64,000 bases of DNA from Mucidula mucida (taxonomy: Eukaryota > Basidiomycota > Agaricomycetes > Agaricales > Physalacriaceae). Each line of letters opens with the position of its first letter. The stretch's first letter is position 1. The translations under genes were made by a program, and so were the position numbers. The stretch covers positions 62,001-126,000 of the forward strand of contig JADNYV010000088.1 in assembly GCA_015501055.1 (NCBI GenBank), read 5' to 3'. A model generated the notes under the pieces. The model saw only the letters and a program-made list of their open reading frames with translations, made no database searches and was not told the DNA's origin. Shown here piece after piece: positions 33,856 to 46,700 of the stretch.

Positions 33856-36191
33856 ATGTCCTCTCTAGCATCGTCGCGGTCGGAATTAGACGTGCAAGAT
33901 AAGAAACTGCTGCGAAAGGTTGATTACAGGTAGGTCTTTTTCTGACTGCTTTTCTCAGACGTTGTATTTACGTCGGATCATAGGCTCATTCCAATTCTAA
34001 CGTTACTATACCTGTTGAGCTTCCTTGATCGGTTAGTCGACAGCTTCGTTTCTCCATAAGTTCCGTGTGATAACCTCTTCGTGTTTAGGAGCAACATCGG
34101 AAATGCGAGGTAATTATTTCATTTAGCGCGCGCTGCTAGCCGCTCTCATTCACACGTCCTACAGAATCGTCGGACTGGCAGATGTAGGACTGAAACCTGA
34201 TCTAATTGCACTCGTCGCTAATCTCACGGCATCTATGACAGGATATCAACCTCTCTCCGCCTGCGTACAACACGTCTCTTGCGCTCTATTTCGTGGCATA
34301 TGTCCTCTTTGAAGTTCCCGCCAATGTAAGCCGCTCTTTTGTTCTTCTGCTTGATTACTCATTGCTTCCCACAGATAATGTATACACTCTCCCCTCGGTA
34401 TTTATTGGTACTCTGATTGAGAATCCTTTGCAGTTTAAAACGATTCGATCCCCAGATCTGGCTTCCAACGCTGACACTAGCCTGGGGAATAGCAAGTGTC
34501 GGACAAGGCTTGATTACGAATCAGGCGGGGCTTTTGGGTATTCGGTTTTGTGTGTCTGTTGCTTCAGTCTACAAGTCTCGCCGACTGACCAGCTTCTTAG
34601 TACTCGGCGTCACCGAAGCAGGTTTGTTCCCTGGTGTCATATTTCTATTCTCGGTTTACTATCGTCGGTAAGCGTAATCATACCAAGCGGTCATCACCTG
34701 TTCTGACGTGTTTTCGATGCTAGACGCGAGCGAAGCTGGAGAGTGGCCATCTTCTTTGGTGGTGCGGCCTTGGCTGGGGCGTTTGGAGGTGAGCTTCGCC
34801 TCGGTGAAATACGAGGGACTCATGTGGTCACTGACAGGTATCCTCGCGTTCGCATTGGGTAAAATGGACGGAGTGGGCGGTCGTAGAGGATGGGCATGGT
34901 CTGCGCGCTTCACATCCTCCTATGATATTCGGCTTACAACCCATCATCGTTGTAGGATCTTCATCATTGAAGGTATCTTGACTATCGTGGTCTCCCTAGT
35001 CTCGTACTTCATCGTACCAACGTGGTCATACAAGGCTAAATTCGTATGGCACCATCACCTGTTCTTCCGAATTGACTTAACTAGCTTGACGTAGCTTACC
35101 GACGACGAACGCAGCCGCCTTCTGAAACGACTGAGCGAAGATTCGGATGCGGGTAAAAAAGAGACATTCGAGTGGCTTTACGTTCGTCAAGCACTTACAG
35201 ACCACCTCGTTTGGGGTTACGCTCTCCTATTTCACGGCTTTGCTTTCGTCCTCTACTCTCTGAGTCTCTTCATGGTGAGCCTGTGTGGACTCCGAGAGCA
35301 AATGTGTCTGAATGTCGATATCAGCCTTCAATCATTGCTGGACTGGGGTTCAAGAGCTGGCAGGCGCAATTGTAAGTGAATTCGTCTTTTACGTTACGGC
35401 TTATGAACAGTGTTATAGAATGACAGTACCGCCGAATGCGCTGGCTAGTATATCGATCTGGTTGACCGTGTGGGCCTCTTCGAAGTACAACCGCCGGGCT
35501 CCCTTTATTATCGCATCTGCCGTGGTCGCCATCATTGGTATGCCCCCTTTCTTCAAAGTTCAGTCTGTCATCGATCTTATCGCGCATAGGTTACATTGTT
35601 CTTGTGACTGCAACTACTGGTGAGGGCTAAGCCAATCTCAGGCCGATAAGAATACTCACCAAACGTGCTTCGCCTTTCAAGCTGGCGGACAATACGTCGG
35701 CGTTCATTTCGCCGCTGCTGGTGTCTATGTCGGAAATGCGTTGCTGCTCAGGTACGAACGAATTTGTTCCCCCTACCGCGGCTTTGAATACGTCTTCCAG
35801 TTGGCCCGGTGAGAACGTCTCCAGTCAAACAAAGCGCGCTGTAGCCGTTGCCATGCAAATAACGATTGGTGACACTGGCGCCATTGCAGGGTACGGCCCT
35901 CGTCTTCAGGTGGAATAGCCTTGACTGAACGATCTTTCCAGCGTTCTCATCTACCGTCCTAACTTTGCCGGACATCGCTACCGTAAACCCCACATCATCG
36001 CTATCGGATATCTCGTTTTCGCGATTGCTGTGACGGTGTATCTGTGGGTGTCCATGTCGAGGGAGAACAAGCGACGCGACCGACTTGTTTCGAGTGGCGA
36101 TGAAAAGGGCGAGAAGCACGATGATGCTGTAGACGAGGAAGATAAGACGGTACTGGGAGATCGACATGTAGATTATCGTTATGTTTTGTAA
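33856..36191 (+). CDS. MFS transporter, Dal5/Tna1 (allantoate/nicotinate-type) family, 478 aa
   Basis: Plasma-membrane proton symporter for small organic anions; the substrate is not predictable. Eighteen exons: 33856-33929, 33984-34031, 34089-34109, 34165-34183, 34242-34325, 34375-34379, 34434-34544, 34593-34667, 34724-34788, 34838-34898, 34956-35043, 35095-35274, 35325-35371, 35419-35537, 35590-35619, 35682-35751, 35801-35890 and 35942-36191. Family marks are RLIPILTLLYLLSFLDRSNI (TM1), NARIVGL, YFVAYVLFEVPANI, WLPTLTLAWGIASVGQGLI, GVTEAGLFPGVIFLFSVYY and GLGFKSWQAQL. The C-terminus is a long charged cytosolic tail. A 5-nt exon (34375-34379) is needed to link VPANI to LKRF. No breaks seen. 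Confidence 0.92.
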
Positions 36192-36793
36192 ATGACCGTT
36201 TACGCTGTCGGATGATTGGTTGAATGGCGTGCAGCGGATGCCCTGTATACGCGAATTTGGGATGAATTCCCAACATTGGCGACAATTCCATTCTCACAGG
36301 CTCAGCCAGAAGAAAGGGTTTACCCACAAATATTCGCAACAGGGATATGACTTACAAGTTACAACTCTAAACAGAACTTGAACAGAACCCTCCCCCAAGT
36401 TCCAATCCTTCTGGAGAGGAGACTATATTTTCCTTGATCTAACAGGTACTCCACTTGTATATCAAACATTAAACGCTTTCTGAGCGACGTTTCTTCTCCT
36501 AAAATCCGGGCTACTGGGTTGAATGTCGGGAAAGCGGACCGGTTAGTATGCCGCCGGCAATTGAGCTACATAGTACATCCTGCTCTTAACCAAAACCACC
36601 ACAACCAAGCTTCAAGTTTACGTCACGGCAGCCTAGAAATTCTTTCAATTCGCCCAGTGCTCCGCTCAAGGACAGGCAACTCCAATATATCGCTGTTCTT
36701 CCAGGCCTCTTTTCGGACGTCGCACGGGCTCTGTATTTATTCCACCAACGTCATATCGAGAGGCTATGCATCTTCTCAACAAACTCCCATGAC
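36192..36793. other. Intergenic between MFS gene and STAND-like gene
   Basis: Only short overlapping frames; no supported gene. Confidence 0.5.
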
Positions 36794-38664
36794 ATGCAGT
36801 CCACAGCCGCCGTCAAAGCTCGAGGGCCCCGTAATCCAGGTAGCGTTAAATGACTTGACCCAGCATACTTACGACTGACCAGTGTGTTGATAGTCTTCGA
36901 CGTGTTATCCTCACACATTCGACGCTTGCAAGCGGACTCGGATTCGGGCCAACTCTCTGATCACCATGAGATTCTGGGTATTCTGCGGCGGTTGACTACG
37001 TCTGAAGCAGGCGATGATCGGGGACCTGTGGAAGATTGGCTCGTGCATCGCGCTCTGGACTGGTCTGGGAATATCATACAGCCGCTGAAGCATTTTTTGA
37101 ATGTGGTGGAGGATACGGTGTCGGCACATCCGGTGCTAGCGGGTTTTGTGTGGGGGTGTGTTCGATTTATTTTGACGGTACGTGCTGTTTGCGCGCTTAT
37201 GATGGAGTGGGATTAACTGTGTTGGGCAGGTTATGTCTGGACATTCGAAACATTTCGAGTCAGCGACGAATGTTTTGAAGGATATATGCTCGAGGTTAGC
37301 GTTCTATCGAGACGTCGATCCGGTTGTGTATCGCAACTCCCCTGCTGTTCAAGATGTTCGTAGCTTTCTTTTAAAGTCTGCAGCAGGCTAATGTGGAGAC
37401 TTGTAGGCTTTAGCACGCGTACTGGGAGCCATACTCAATCTGTGCTATGAAATGTACCATATATATCACAGCCGTGGCAATGGTGAGTCGTACTGGTATT
37501 CGGTGTCTCTCCATTTCTCATCGTATGATTAGGTCCGATACCGTTGCTAGCCATAGCCCTCCCGAGCAAAGACCCATGGAAGAGTACTGATATGCGGCGG
37601 ATACTCGCCAATTTCAATCAAGCAGAGGCTGAGCTCATACGTGTCATCAAGAACGAGCGCAAAAGTCGGGCTATCAGCGATAGTTCCAGTCATGCTCGAT
37701 TGCGCGCTGAAGAAGATCGGCGATATATCATCGAGAATCAGCAGACTGGGGACTATCAGCATAAAGGTAGCTTTCCTTCGTTTCTTGAAAATCTTGTCTG
37801 ACGACCTTGCCAGTTCACGAATATCGACGGATGTTAATGCAGATTCCCCATGCGCGAATAGTTGATGCGCGCGCAAAGGTCCTTGAGCCTGATCTGGGAA
37901 CAGAGGACTGGATCCTGCGTACACCGGAGTATTTATCTTGGTCTTCAGTGCCGCTTTCCACGGCTCAGATTCGTTCAGCAGACCATGTACTTCATATTCA
38001 TGGCAAAAGTGAGCGGATCCCCTATCTTGAGTGCTACGGCTGACGATCTTCTTAGTAAACGCCAACCCAGCGTAAGCTTTCCCCCATTATAGTGCACGTA
38101 CATGACTGAGAGCGGTTGCTCAGATATGTGATTCTGGATGACCTTTTACATCAACACAAGAGATACCGCGAAACGCTGGACCTCAGCGTATCTTTCTATC
38201 GCTGCCACACCCATGATCCGGATTATGTGGATCCGCTCATCGTTCTTGGCTCCATATTACGAGACCTTCTCTCCCACCTTCCAATTCATCTACAGCACCA
38301 ATACACTTCGCTCCAATTCGACACCGCATCCCAGCTGGAAGAGTCCATTTGCCTCGTGGCACAGAATTTCGACAAGGCGTATATCGTGTTGGAGGACGTT
38401 ACGGCGTGCCCGCCGTTATCGGTGGATAGGATTGTGTTGTCGGTGAAGAAGATGATTTCGACGAGGACGGTTTATGTTGCTGTTGTGGATCGGACGACTG
38501 AGAGGTTAAGTCGTGCGTTTCGGAACTCGCCTACTGTTGCGCTTGGGGACGAGGGTCAGCGGTCGGCTGCGGCGCGTCCTTCGAAAAAGCTTTCGCCAGC
38601 TGGATCGGCGTATTTTGAGGATCAGGCGAGTTTGGATGATGCGAGTCTTGGGGCGCGGGATTGA
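36794..38664 (+). CDS. Degenerate STAND/NACHT protein lacking a functional P-loop, 505 aa (NLR1)
   Basis: Eight exons: 36794-36839, 36894-37177, 37230-37355, 37407-37482, 37533-37766, 37814-38008, 38056-38071 and 38124-38664. The N-terminal part (ALDWSGNIIQPLKHFLNVVE, HPVLAGFVWGCVRFILTV) is the helical domain that precedes NACHT in many fungal STAND proteins and matches the gene at 43.7 kb with the same 126-nt third exon. At the Walker A position the sequence is GKINANPA instead of GKPGAGKT, and Walker B is IVLEDVTACP instead of VIIDALDECP. The frame ends shortly after the sensor strand, so winged-helix and repeat domains are missing. The 16-nt exon 7 encodes part of the lost P-loop. The frame is open throughout, so it is either a decaying paralogue or a non-ATPase regulator. 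Confidence 0.75.
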
Positions 38665-39262
38665 GGAAATGCGTTGTCAATGTCACGCAACCTTTTGTGG
38701 CCTCTCTTCTACGGTTTCTCGGCATCGCCATTCCTCGTATGGGTCATATATCGACTTCGACTCAGTGACATACATGCCACGTCTGCGTGCGTAATCCATT
38801 CAGTTACAAGTCATATTTCGAAACTTTCATTCATGTGTGTCAAGTGTAAGAGTTTTTTCTGTTTCGTAGCTCTTATTGAACAATTTTAGGTTGTGGAATT
38901 TACAGTTCGTCATGTACGGCGCAGCTATCCCTTCGTCGCTGAATTGAAGTGGCAGAGCTTTTTGGCTGCAAATCCATGTTCTGAGCTGTCCGTAAATAAC
39001 TAATTGGACGTGTATAAAGCCTGTCTTTCATCTCTCTAGGGTTTTTCATTTCCGCTGTGATCAGAAATGGCGCGCGTGTTATAGATAGCGCACAGATATA
39101 AATGGAATCGTCTTCGTTCGCGCTTTGCTGTGGAGAGGAATTTACCAAAAAGTTGCCAAAAGTGGCACTGATCGCGATCGAGGCAGTCCTTGTCTTCCGA
39201 CCACCATCACCCCATGCAGATTTCCTGCTGCGCCTCTCCTCCTCTCGACATCGCTGGAGACC
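38665..39262. other. Intergenic between NLR1 and deaminase gene
   Basis: No supported gene; a minus-strand 153-codon frame at 38900-39361 runs antisense into the deaminase exon and is judged spurious. Confidence 0.5.
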
Positions 39263-40845
39263 ATGGACGACAACGAAGAAGGCGCTTTTCGGCGTCTCCA
39301 GCTCCGGATACGAACGCTCACGACGCTGCTCAGCGAGCTCGCACCACCCGATTTCGTGCACGACAGGATGGAGACGATGACCATGACGAGGGCAGCGACA
39401 TTCACGATGCTCTGCAATAACGTCGCGCTACTGCTCAACACGTCTTTGACCTCGGATCCTATAGCAGTCGGCCCTGCCGCATACACGGTACCTTTAGGCT
39501 TAGCCTTGGTCGGCATCGTTGACCACGACGAGGAACTGCCCACGTCAGAGCTCTTCCAAGCGCGACAGAGCGCGTGAGTCTTTTCGTTTCTCTGTTCGCC
39601 GTTGTCTGACCTGTACTTGGTAGCGGGGGCGACGAGTCATATATTCAGTCCATATTAAATGCTTTTCATCCCTCTGGAAGCGAAGACCGGTTTTCCACCA
39701 TCATGCCCCTCATGCTCGCTCATTGCCAACATAAAATCGCTCAAGCCCTTAGCTTTTCCGACACCATCTTCGGCAGACCATTAGAATGCATCCTCGCCGA
39801 GTGTCAACCAAAAGAACCAGAGACATGGGAATCCTATGTCAGTATTCCCGAGTCTATCTCGCATCTAATGGCAGATATTCCCCATCGAAGCAGCAGGGCA
39901 CCGGGCTCCAGGGACTATAGACTCGCGTCTGACACTATTCTTCAGTGGACATCTGTTCTTTCAACGCAGTACACCCACTTGCGCGATACCTTCCTTGACA
40001 GAGAAGGCTCGGACATCCTCAACGGGCGCTGCTTATACTTCTTCCTCACTTCTGTCATGTGCAGCGAACCCGTCCTCAACACCATCTTCACGCGGACAGA
40101 TATTATAGATCGCCTCATGCTCGTATACACGCCACCTCCGTCGACCTTGTTTGCGGAATTGGGTAGGCCTGCAGCCAATCCCTGATACTTGTCACGCTGA
40201 TCTTCTCCGCAGGGGAAAGCATAAGCGACTGTGAGACCATCCGAGGCTTGCCTCCTGCTGAACAGGTGAATCACTATGCGCGGGCGTGTCTCAGCACAAG
40301 CACGTCGTGGCGCCGTGCGGTCATCTATCTCATTGTCCTGCATCGTGTGTCGCGTGGGCCAGCAACTTCGGCGAACATGACGTTCTGCCTCGTGCGTGCG
40401 CCCAAGCCAGATTCAGAGATGGAAGACGTGGGCCAGCTACTGCGTGGATTAAGGGTGGAGACGAAGCAGAGGGAGAAGTTGTTAGGGCCTAGGGAGTTTA
40501 AGGGGACGGTGCACAATGAGGCGCTTCTAATGGCGCTGAAGACGAACACGGAGGAGGTTGACGTTGGGGAAGACGTCAAGGCGCTGTTCATGGTGAGGTT
40601 TTAAGGTCTCATTCACGCATTTGACGCTAATTGGCTCCGGATAGTATGGGGACCATGACCGTTCGATTGGGATGGCGAAAAAACCGTGTTTCTGCTGTCA
40701 CGTTGTTGCGGAGGAACTGAACTTTAAGCTTCCCGGGACGTGTGGGCGGATCCTTCCGTGGTCGCCACCCAGAGGGATTAAGGTGGATATTCTGCGACGG
40801 CTGGCGTATGTGCTGGAGAGGAAGCTGGAGGCGGTGTTGAGGTAA
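39263..40845 (+). CDS. Predicted zinc-dependent deaminase, OTT_1508-like, 476 aa
   Basis: Exons 39263-39573, 39624-40162, 40213-40592 and 40645-40845, all in phase. The N-terminal 300 residues are helical and unrecognised (SELAPPDFVHDRM, ESYVSIPESISHLMADI). The C-terminal part carries a deaminase zinc site: His-x-Glu in GTVHNEALLMALKTN (near residue 385) and the paired cysteines in KPCFCCHVVAEEL, followed by FKLPGTCGRILPWSPP. This order (HxE, CxxC-like pair, then a G-x-I-x-PW motif) is that of the fungal OTT_1508-like family of the cytidine-deaminase superfamily, which as a group acts on nucleobases in free or nucleic-acid form. Substrate unknown. It sits between two STAND genes on the same strand. 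Confidence 0.72.
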
Positions 40846-43716
40846 AGTTTCATTAATTTCTTGGTATCGTTTTATTCTACTGCGCTTGTGTATAATAGGG
40901 ATAGAGTATGTACTTGTCAATTACTTGTATCAATGTCCGGCGGCTGTGTATTTTATATAGCGGGTGCATTGTAGCTTCAACAAACAAACAAAAGATGCTG
41001 CCATCAACTGTTCAGTATCGTTCAATCTGGCCTGGACCAAACGCCAAACTTGCATTTATTGTCCAGGTTCGGGAGATTGCTTTCATTCTCTACAAAGCGG
41101 ACGCCTTTGGGTAGGTAGGTAGGTAGGTAGAACACTATGTCCCGTGAGGAATGGCCGGGTGGGGAAATGTTAAATGGTGCGTGAATACCCGCGCTGTCGC
41201 AGGAATATATCCACATTCAAGAAGGCTCTCTGGGGAGAGTTCAGAGATCTGTCACCACTGACCTACTTGCTACTATACTTGGTTGGTCGACGGTCAACCT
41301 CACTACAAATTTAGAGAGAGGTAGCTTGGCTTGAGCTGGGATATTTGAAGTTCTTACGTTGAAGTTCAGATATCGTCTTGTATTTGCAAGAAGAGGGCCT
41401 CGACGAGGCTCGATCGACGCCCAGTTGCACAAACAGCACATACAGCCTCCATGGTCCCAGCGAAAGCCCTAGAAGTCATCGACGAACGAGGCTTCGTAGT
41501 TAGCGATAGCTCAGTCTCTCAGTAGACGTATTGGGTGCCAATATTAGTCTCGTTACCGATGAGAAGGTAAGCCTTCCCGTGGGTAGAGGAGGTAGTACAT
41601 TACAAATCGATACTGCCCAGATCTATCCGCTTACTGGTGCTGCCCCGCTTCCTCATTAGCGATTCGCGAAGACTTAGTGACATTGATTCTCGCTGGTATA
41701 TATGACGCTGGGATATTGCATCAAGACGTACTGTAGTGTTTCGACCGCAAATTCACATAACGGGTCCTTTGAAGTGAAGCTATATATACATCATAACGGG
41801 TCACGGACCACTTTGGTCAGGCACGAGCCTCCAAATAAGGAAATTTCAGGTCCCGCTATAAGCGGAACTGTCCAAAAAAGGCAATTTAAGGGTCTGTGAA
41901 GCTGTTTGCTGTAACTTCAGACCATAATGGGTCACAGGCTGTGAAGTTACGGTTGAAACGCTACAGTACGCTCCTGGAATATCCTTGAAGACACAGGAGG
42001 GCGTGTGCGAATGATGTTAGCGACTGACTAAGCCACGAGACTCAACCAGGTACCACAGCAAGAACTAAAGAAGAAAGCGTTCGCGTTCGTAAGACTAGGC
42101 TAGGCCAGGTGTATAAACGAGATCGGCACTAAAGTACAATGATGCTACACTACTGCTTATATACTAATAAGTCTGTGTTTGATACTCCTTGTCCATACGC
42201 GTTTCCACTAGGGATGCTCCACGCCCTTGATCCAGTGTTGTATGCTACTAGTCCATGAAACCATTAAATACGAGTGGTAACTGCATGTAAGTAATAATAC
42301 TGAAACGACCATGTGTGCTACGAGTGTCGGCGGTGTGTATACAATAGGGAATCCATGAGGTATCGGCATGTATGATGTCATCCATGTGTTGGGTGTGTGT
42401 CCAACATGAGTACGGCTTCGGTAATGAAAAGGAGTATGATTGGTGACGAAACAGATGATGAAACAGTCCGTTGGTTGATAAGACAAGCCCCCCCGATAAG
42501 ATATGATAAGATTGAAAATGTGAAAATATGGTGATTCATAACAAATGACTTGTATGACCGGTCGAGGGACGCGACCAATTTCGAAGGACTAAGTAACTTC
42601 AGAAAAGCAGAGACTTGATAAATTCACGCGGGCGGATTTGTGGATCGCGCTGGTCTTATCGGTCAAGATGACCTTAGAGAGACATATCAATTAGTATACT
42701 TAGTAGTACTGCGCCAGGCTCAATGATAGAGCAACTTCTCGTCCGTTCTCCAAGTGGTGAGCCACCATCAGGATTCTCGAGAAGTCCGAGCGGGGAGGGT
42801 ATCTCCAAGACGCCGGCCTCCTGTAAATGGCGGTAAACTCGTTCGTCGTGGCGCAACGCTGGATGCTGTAAGTAAGGCTATTTTCCTGATAAACGGACGA
42901 AAGTCCGCTGTATGTGAATCACCTTCACTTGTTACTTGGTACAAATCTCTTATAGAGCCATAACCAAGGCGCTCAGAGCGCTGTAAAAAGGACATCTAGC
43001 TGTGCATTAAGGTCTGATCCTGATTTCAAGAGAAGAAGCGGGGCGGGAGGATCGAATTCGTCGAGAGGCCTACCGCGTTTGATTTTGCGATGTACCCTGA
43101 TAAACTAGTGGGCGTGCGAGTAGAGCAATAGTACTTACTCGTCACACTTCGTGCGGATTGGCTTTTGTCGTCTTACGGTGCTTGGACTTCTGCCTGTTCT
43201 GATCGATGGGCGATTTTCTCCTGCCCACCGAAGGACTTTCCAGCAAAGGAAGCCCATTCACAGCATCGAATGATGCGGCAGCCACCTCCAAGGCTCTACC
43301 AAGAAGTGAACCGGGCCGAAGAGTTGCCGCCGGCCGGCACTTCCATTGCCTCCTAGAATTTGAACACCTTTCAATTTGCTCATCATCATCCACAACATTA
43401 CCTCTCCCTGCTTCCTGGCACGCGTCGCTTTGTGGCTCCTTCGTAGGTGACACGTCGTCATCTCCTAGTCTCCCTCCGGACCTGTTGTTGAACGATCGCC
43501 AGAGCTTGATCTGAAGGGAAACGGTTTGAACGCCGCCACAGGATGCATCGCCATCGTCATGTACTGCTACTCGCCGGCCGTGATCCCGGTGATCTGTCCA
43601 TTCATCATTCATACTTACGACCGCAATTCGTCCCTTACAAGTTACACAGCCTTATGGCATGATGCTAGGTCGTAATTCGCATCAGCCTCGCCCCACGCTT
43701 TCCTCTCGTTAGCACC
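40846..43716. other. Gene-poor stretch with simple repeats; possible small minus-strand ORF
   Basis: A GGTA microsatellite lies at about 41110-41131. Near 41755-41950 a CATAAYGGGTC motif recurs three times, and GTAACTTCA / TGAAGTTAC form a 9-bp inverted repeat. This may be the remains of a mobile element. The minus frame 43612-43142 (156 codons, acidic then basic) is open but unsupported, and an alternative downstream minus frame near 43100-42970 (KRGRPLDEFDPPAPLLLLKS) also reads well. A minus-strand gene divergent from NLR2 may therefore exist, but its exon structure could not be settled. Confidence 0.4.
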
Positions 43717-46700
43717 ATGGACAACCCGCCCGCCATCTCCGGTGAGTCGTGAGCTTTCAGCTACGCCCGCCCCTTCATAGACGTCGGAGCAGCTTTCGAT
43801 GTAGCACTATCAGCACAGATTCAAAAACTTCAACTTACCGTTGACGCGCCTTTGTTTGATGCGTCAACCCCGGCGGAGCTGTTGACCATTATCGCGACCG
43901 AAACAGAACGGTATCTAGCGAAAGATTCGATTCATCGGGCATTGGACTGGTCTGCTAGTATCGTCGAGCCTCTTCTCAAGTTCTTGAGCGCTATCGACGC
44001 AGGTATTTCATCTCATCCGGAGCTGGGTGGTATTGTATGGGGATGTATACGTTTCATTCTTACGGTGTGTTTCTCCCTCGAAGTGTCGCCTAGCTTTTCA
44101 CGCGTGTAGAAAAGGTGGCTTGTTCACATTCGAAGTACTTTGACATGATTGTCACCACCCTTACGGGTATTTCGCTTCGATTACATTTTTATCAAGACTA
44201 CGCTCTCGTGTTATACAGAAATTCCAGCTCTGTACAACAGGTACGTGCCCAAGGCATATAATTTCAAAACTTATGTTTTCACATCAGGCTCTTGCACGCG
44301 TCTATGGCGCTATACTCGACTTTTGTCATGAGGTCCACTACGTCTTCCATAAACCTCATTCAAGGAAGCGAAGAGGTCTGTCGCTGAACTACATGATAAT
44401 GCCTCAATTTGGACTAACCAGCTTCCAGGATCGTTGACGACACTCGCCATTTCTATTCAGCCATGGCGCGAGACCAAGATGCGCCAAATTGTCGAGGAAC
44501 TTGATCGAGTACAGTCTTATCTCAAGGATGAGGTCGAGCACGTTGACAGAATGACCGACCTTCATACCCGCAATCACGTCGATCGACATTTGACGAATGT
44601 CGAACACTCGGCCCTCTGCATCGAAGCGGGGCTTTCGAAGGCGATCCAGGATATAGCGCTGCAAGCAGAGGTCGCTGCCAACAGCAGAGAAAAGCAAGAG
44701 TATTCGGAGAATGGTACCGATCCTCTTGCTTCGCTGACGTGTTACCTGACAAGTTATATGTCTAGAACGCCGATTCAAAAATTTGATTGCCAGCATACCT
44801 CATACTGAATGTGTCGATATACAGGAAGAGGTTTACGCCAGAATCGAGAATGATCCGTATCACGGTCGATGGTTACTCCATCATCCGGAGTATCAACGTT
44901 GGATAACAGGAAGTAGTGGTAATCGAATTTTGCGGGTAGTTGGAAAACGTATGTGTTACTAGTTGTTTTTGTTGACACTAGCTAACAGCGCTGTGTTTCT
45001 AGCTGGTGCTGGAAAGACCGTGTTAACGTAAGTTTATTCTGTCCGACAAACCAGATTGCTGTCTTAAGAAGCTGCAACAGATCCATGATAATCAAAGATC
45101 TTGCAAGGCACCAGAAAAGCCTACCTGTCTACGAGATTGCGGTGTCCTTCTTCTACTGTCGATACGACGATACCACTCGACAAAAGCCTTTGGATGTTCT
45201 AGGTTCAATACACCGACAGCTGCTGTTACAACTTCCTACGTACCTGCAGCTCCAGACGGAGACGTGTTTGTCGCACACCGTTTCGGAACTGCTCGACGCT
45301 ATCTGTTCGACCGTCCGGCATTTCAGGCTGGTATACGTTATCATAGATGCACTCGATGAATGTCCTGCGGATACGCTCGATGTTTTACTACCCGCCCTAA
45401 AGCGGCTGGAGTTGAAGCTGCTCCTAGTCAGCCGGCCGATTTCGCGATTCTTGCTATATTTTGCGACTGCGTGGGTTATAGAAGTCACCGATACAGATGT
45501 TGCTCCAGACATTTGGCGCTACGTTCACAGGCGTGTTCACAATCCTGAAGAACACGAAGCCGCTCTTCATATCTCGAATCCAGCAGTATTCAACGAGGTG
45601 GTCGATACCCTTGTTACCAAAGCTGACGGAATGTTAGTTTCTGTCCATCTATGTCGTAGCTTTGTTAACCGTCATCTTAGGTTTCTATGGGTCAATTTTC
45701 AAATCCTGCACCTCTGCGAACAGAGAACAGACCACGACATCATGGTAGCGCTGGACTCACTACCTCGTGGACTGTTTGCTACCTTCCATCGCGCTCTCGA
45801 ACATGCATACGAGCTATCAGGACCACGGCGCGCGCGCGTGAAGCGTGTTTTCACTTGGCTTATATCCTATGGTGGCCCGGTACCTCTTGATCTTTTGCAG
45901 CAGGCGATTGCCGTTGAGGAGATGGACGCCACATGGGATACTTCCAAGCTGGTGACGGATCCAAAAAGTCTGGTAGACGATTGCGCCAACTTGATAAGGC
46001 TCTCCCATGAAGGTGTTCAATTCGTGCACGCATCCGTTCGCGATTTTCTGCTCGAAGATAACGGACGAGATACCCCTTCTATGCGGTATTTTTCGTGCTC
46101 GTCAATACAGCAACAACATTGCGACGTCTTCTTCACATGTTGTAAGGCGTCTCGGCTTCTCGACTGCCTGAAAGATAGGATGCCATATACATCCTTGATC
46201 TCGTACATTCAAAACGACTCTCTTGCACACATTCGTCATATTGATGAGATAGGCGAGCCTCGTGACGTGCTTTCTACCTTCATGAGCATGCTTTGCTTGA
46301 ACAAATTATCACCCTTCCATAGGTAGGTTTGCTCTTTCACTTCTCTCCTGGAAACGAGTCCTGATTGTCGGTTTTAGTCACTTCGACGACTTCATTGGTT
46401 TTGGCCCTGAAGCAAACTTTGACATGCTCACTCATCTGTGCGCCTACTTATCGTGCACTCGTATCCTGGGCCACCTGCTTCAGTCACAAGGTGGAAGTGT
46501 ATGGCATATCGACAGCGGTGGGCGCACGCCATTGCATTATGCCACGGGATTTCTCTTTCCACCTATTCAATTCTTTGAAGTATCACCCGAATGTGCTCGT
46601 TTGTTACTACAAGCAGGCGCCGACGCCACTGCAGCGGACGACAACGCGCTTACCCCATTACACTACATCGCCACCAAACCTACCATCGCAGCCCCCGAGT

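Noticed and set aside
38900..39361. 153-codon minus-strand frame
   Set aside because: Antisense to the first deaminase exon; composition typical of a shadow frame.
43142..43612. 156-codon minus-strand frame upstream of NLR2
   Set aside because: Open, but no family, and a competing spliced frame reads equally well downstream; left as uncertain rather than called a gene.
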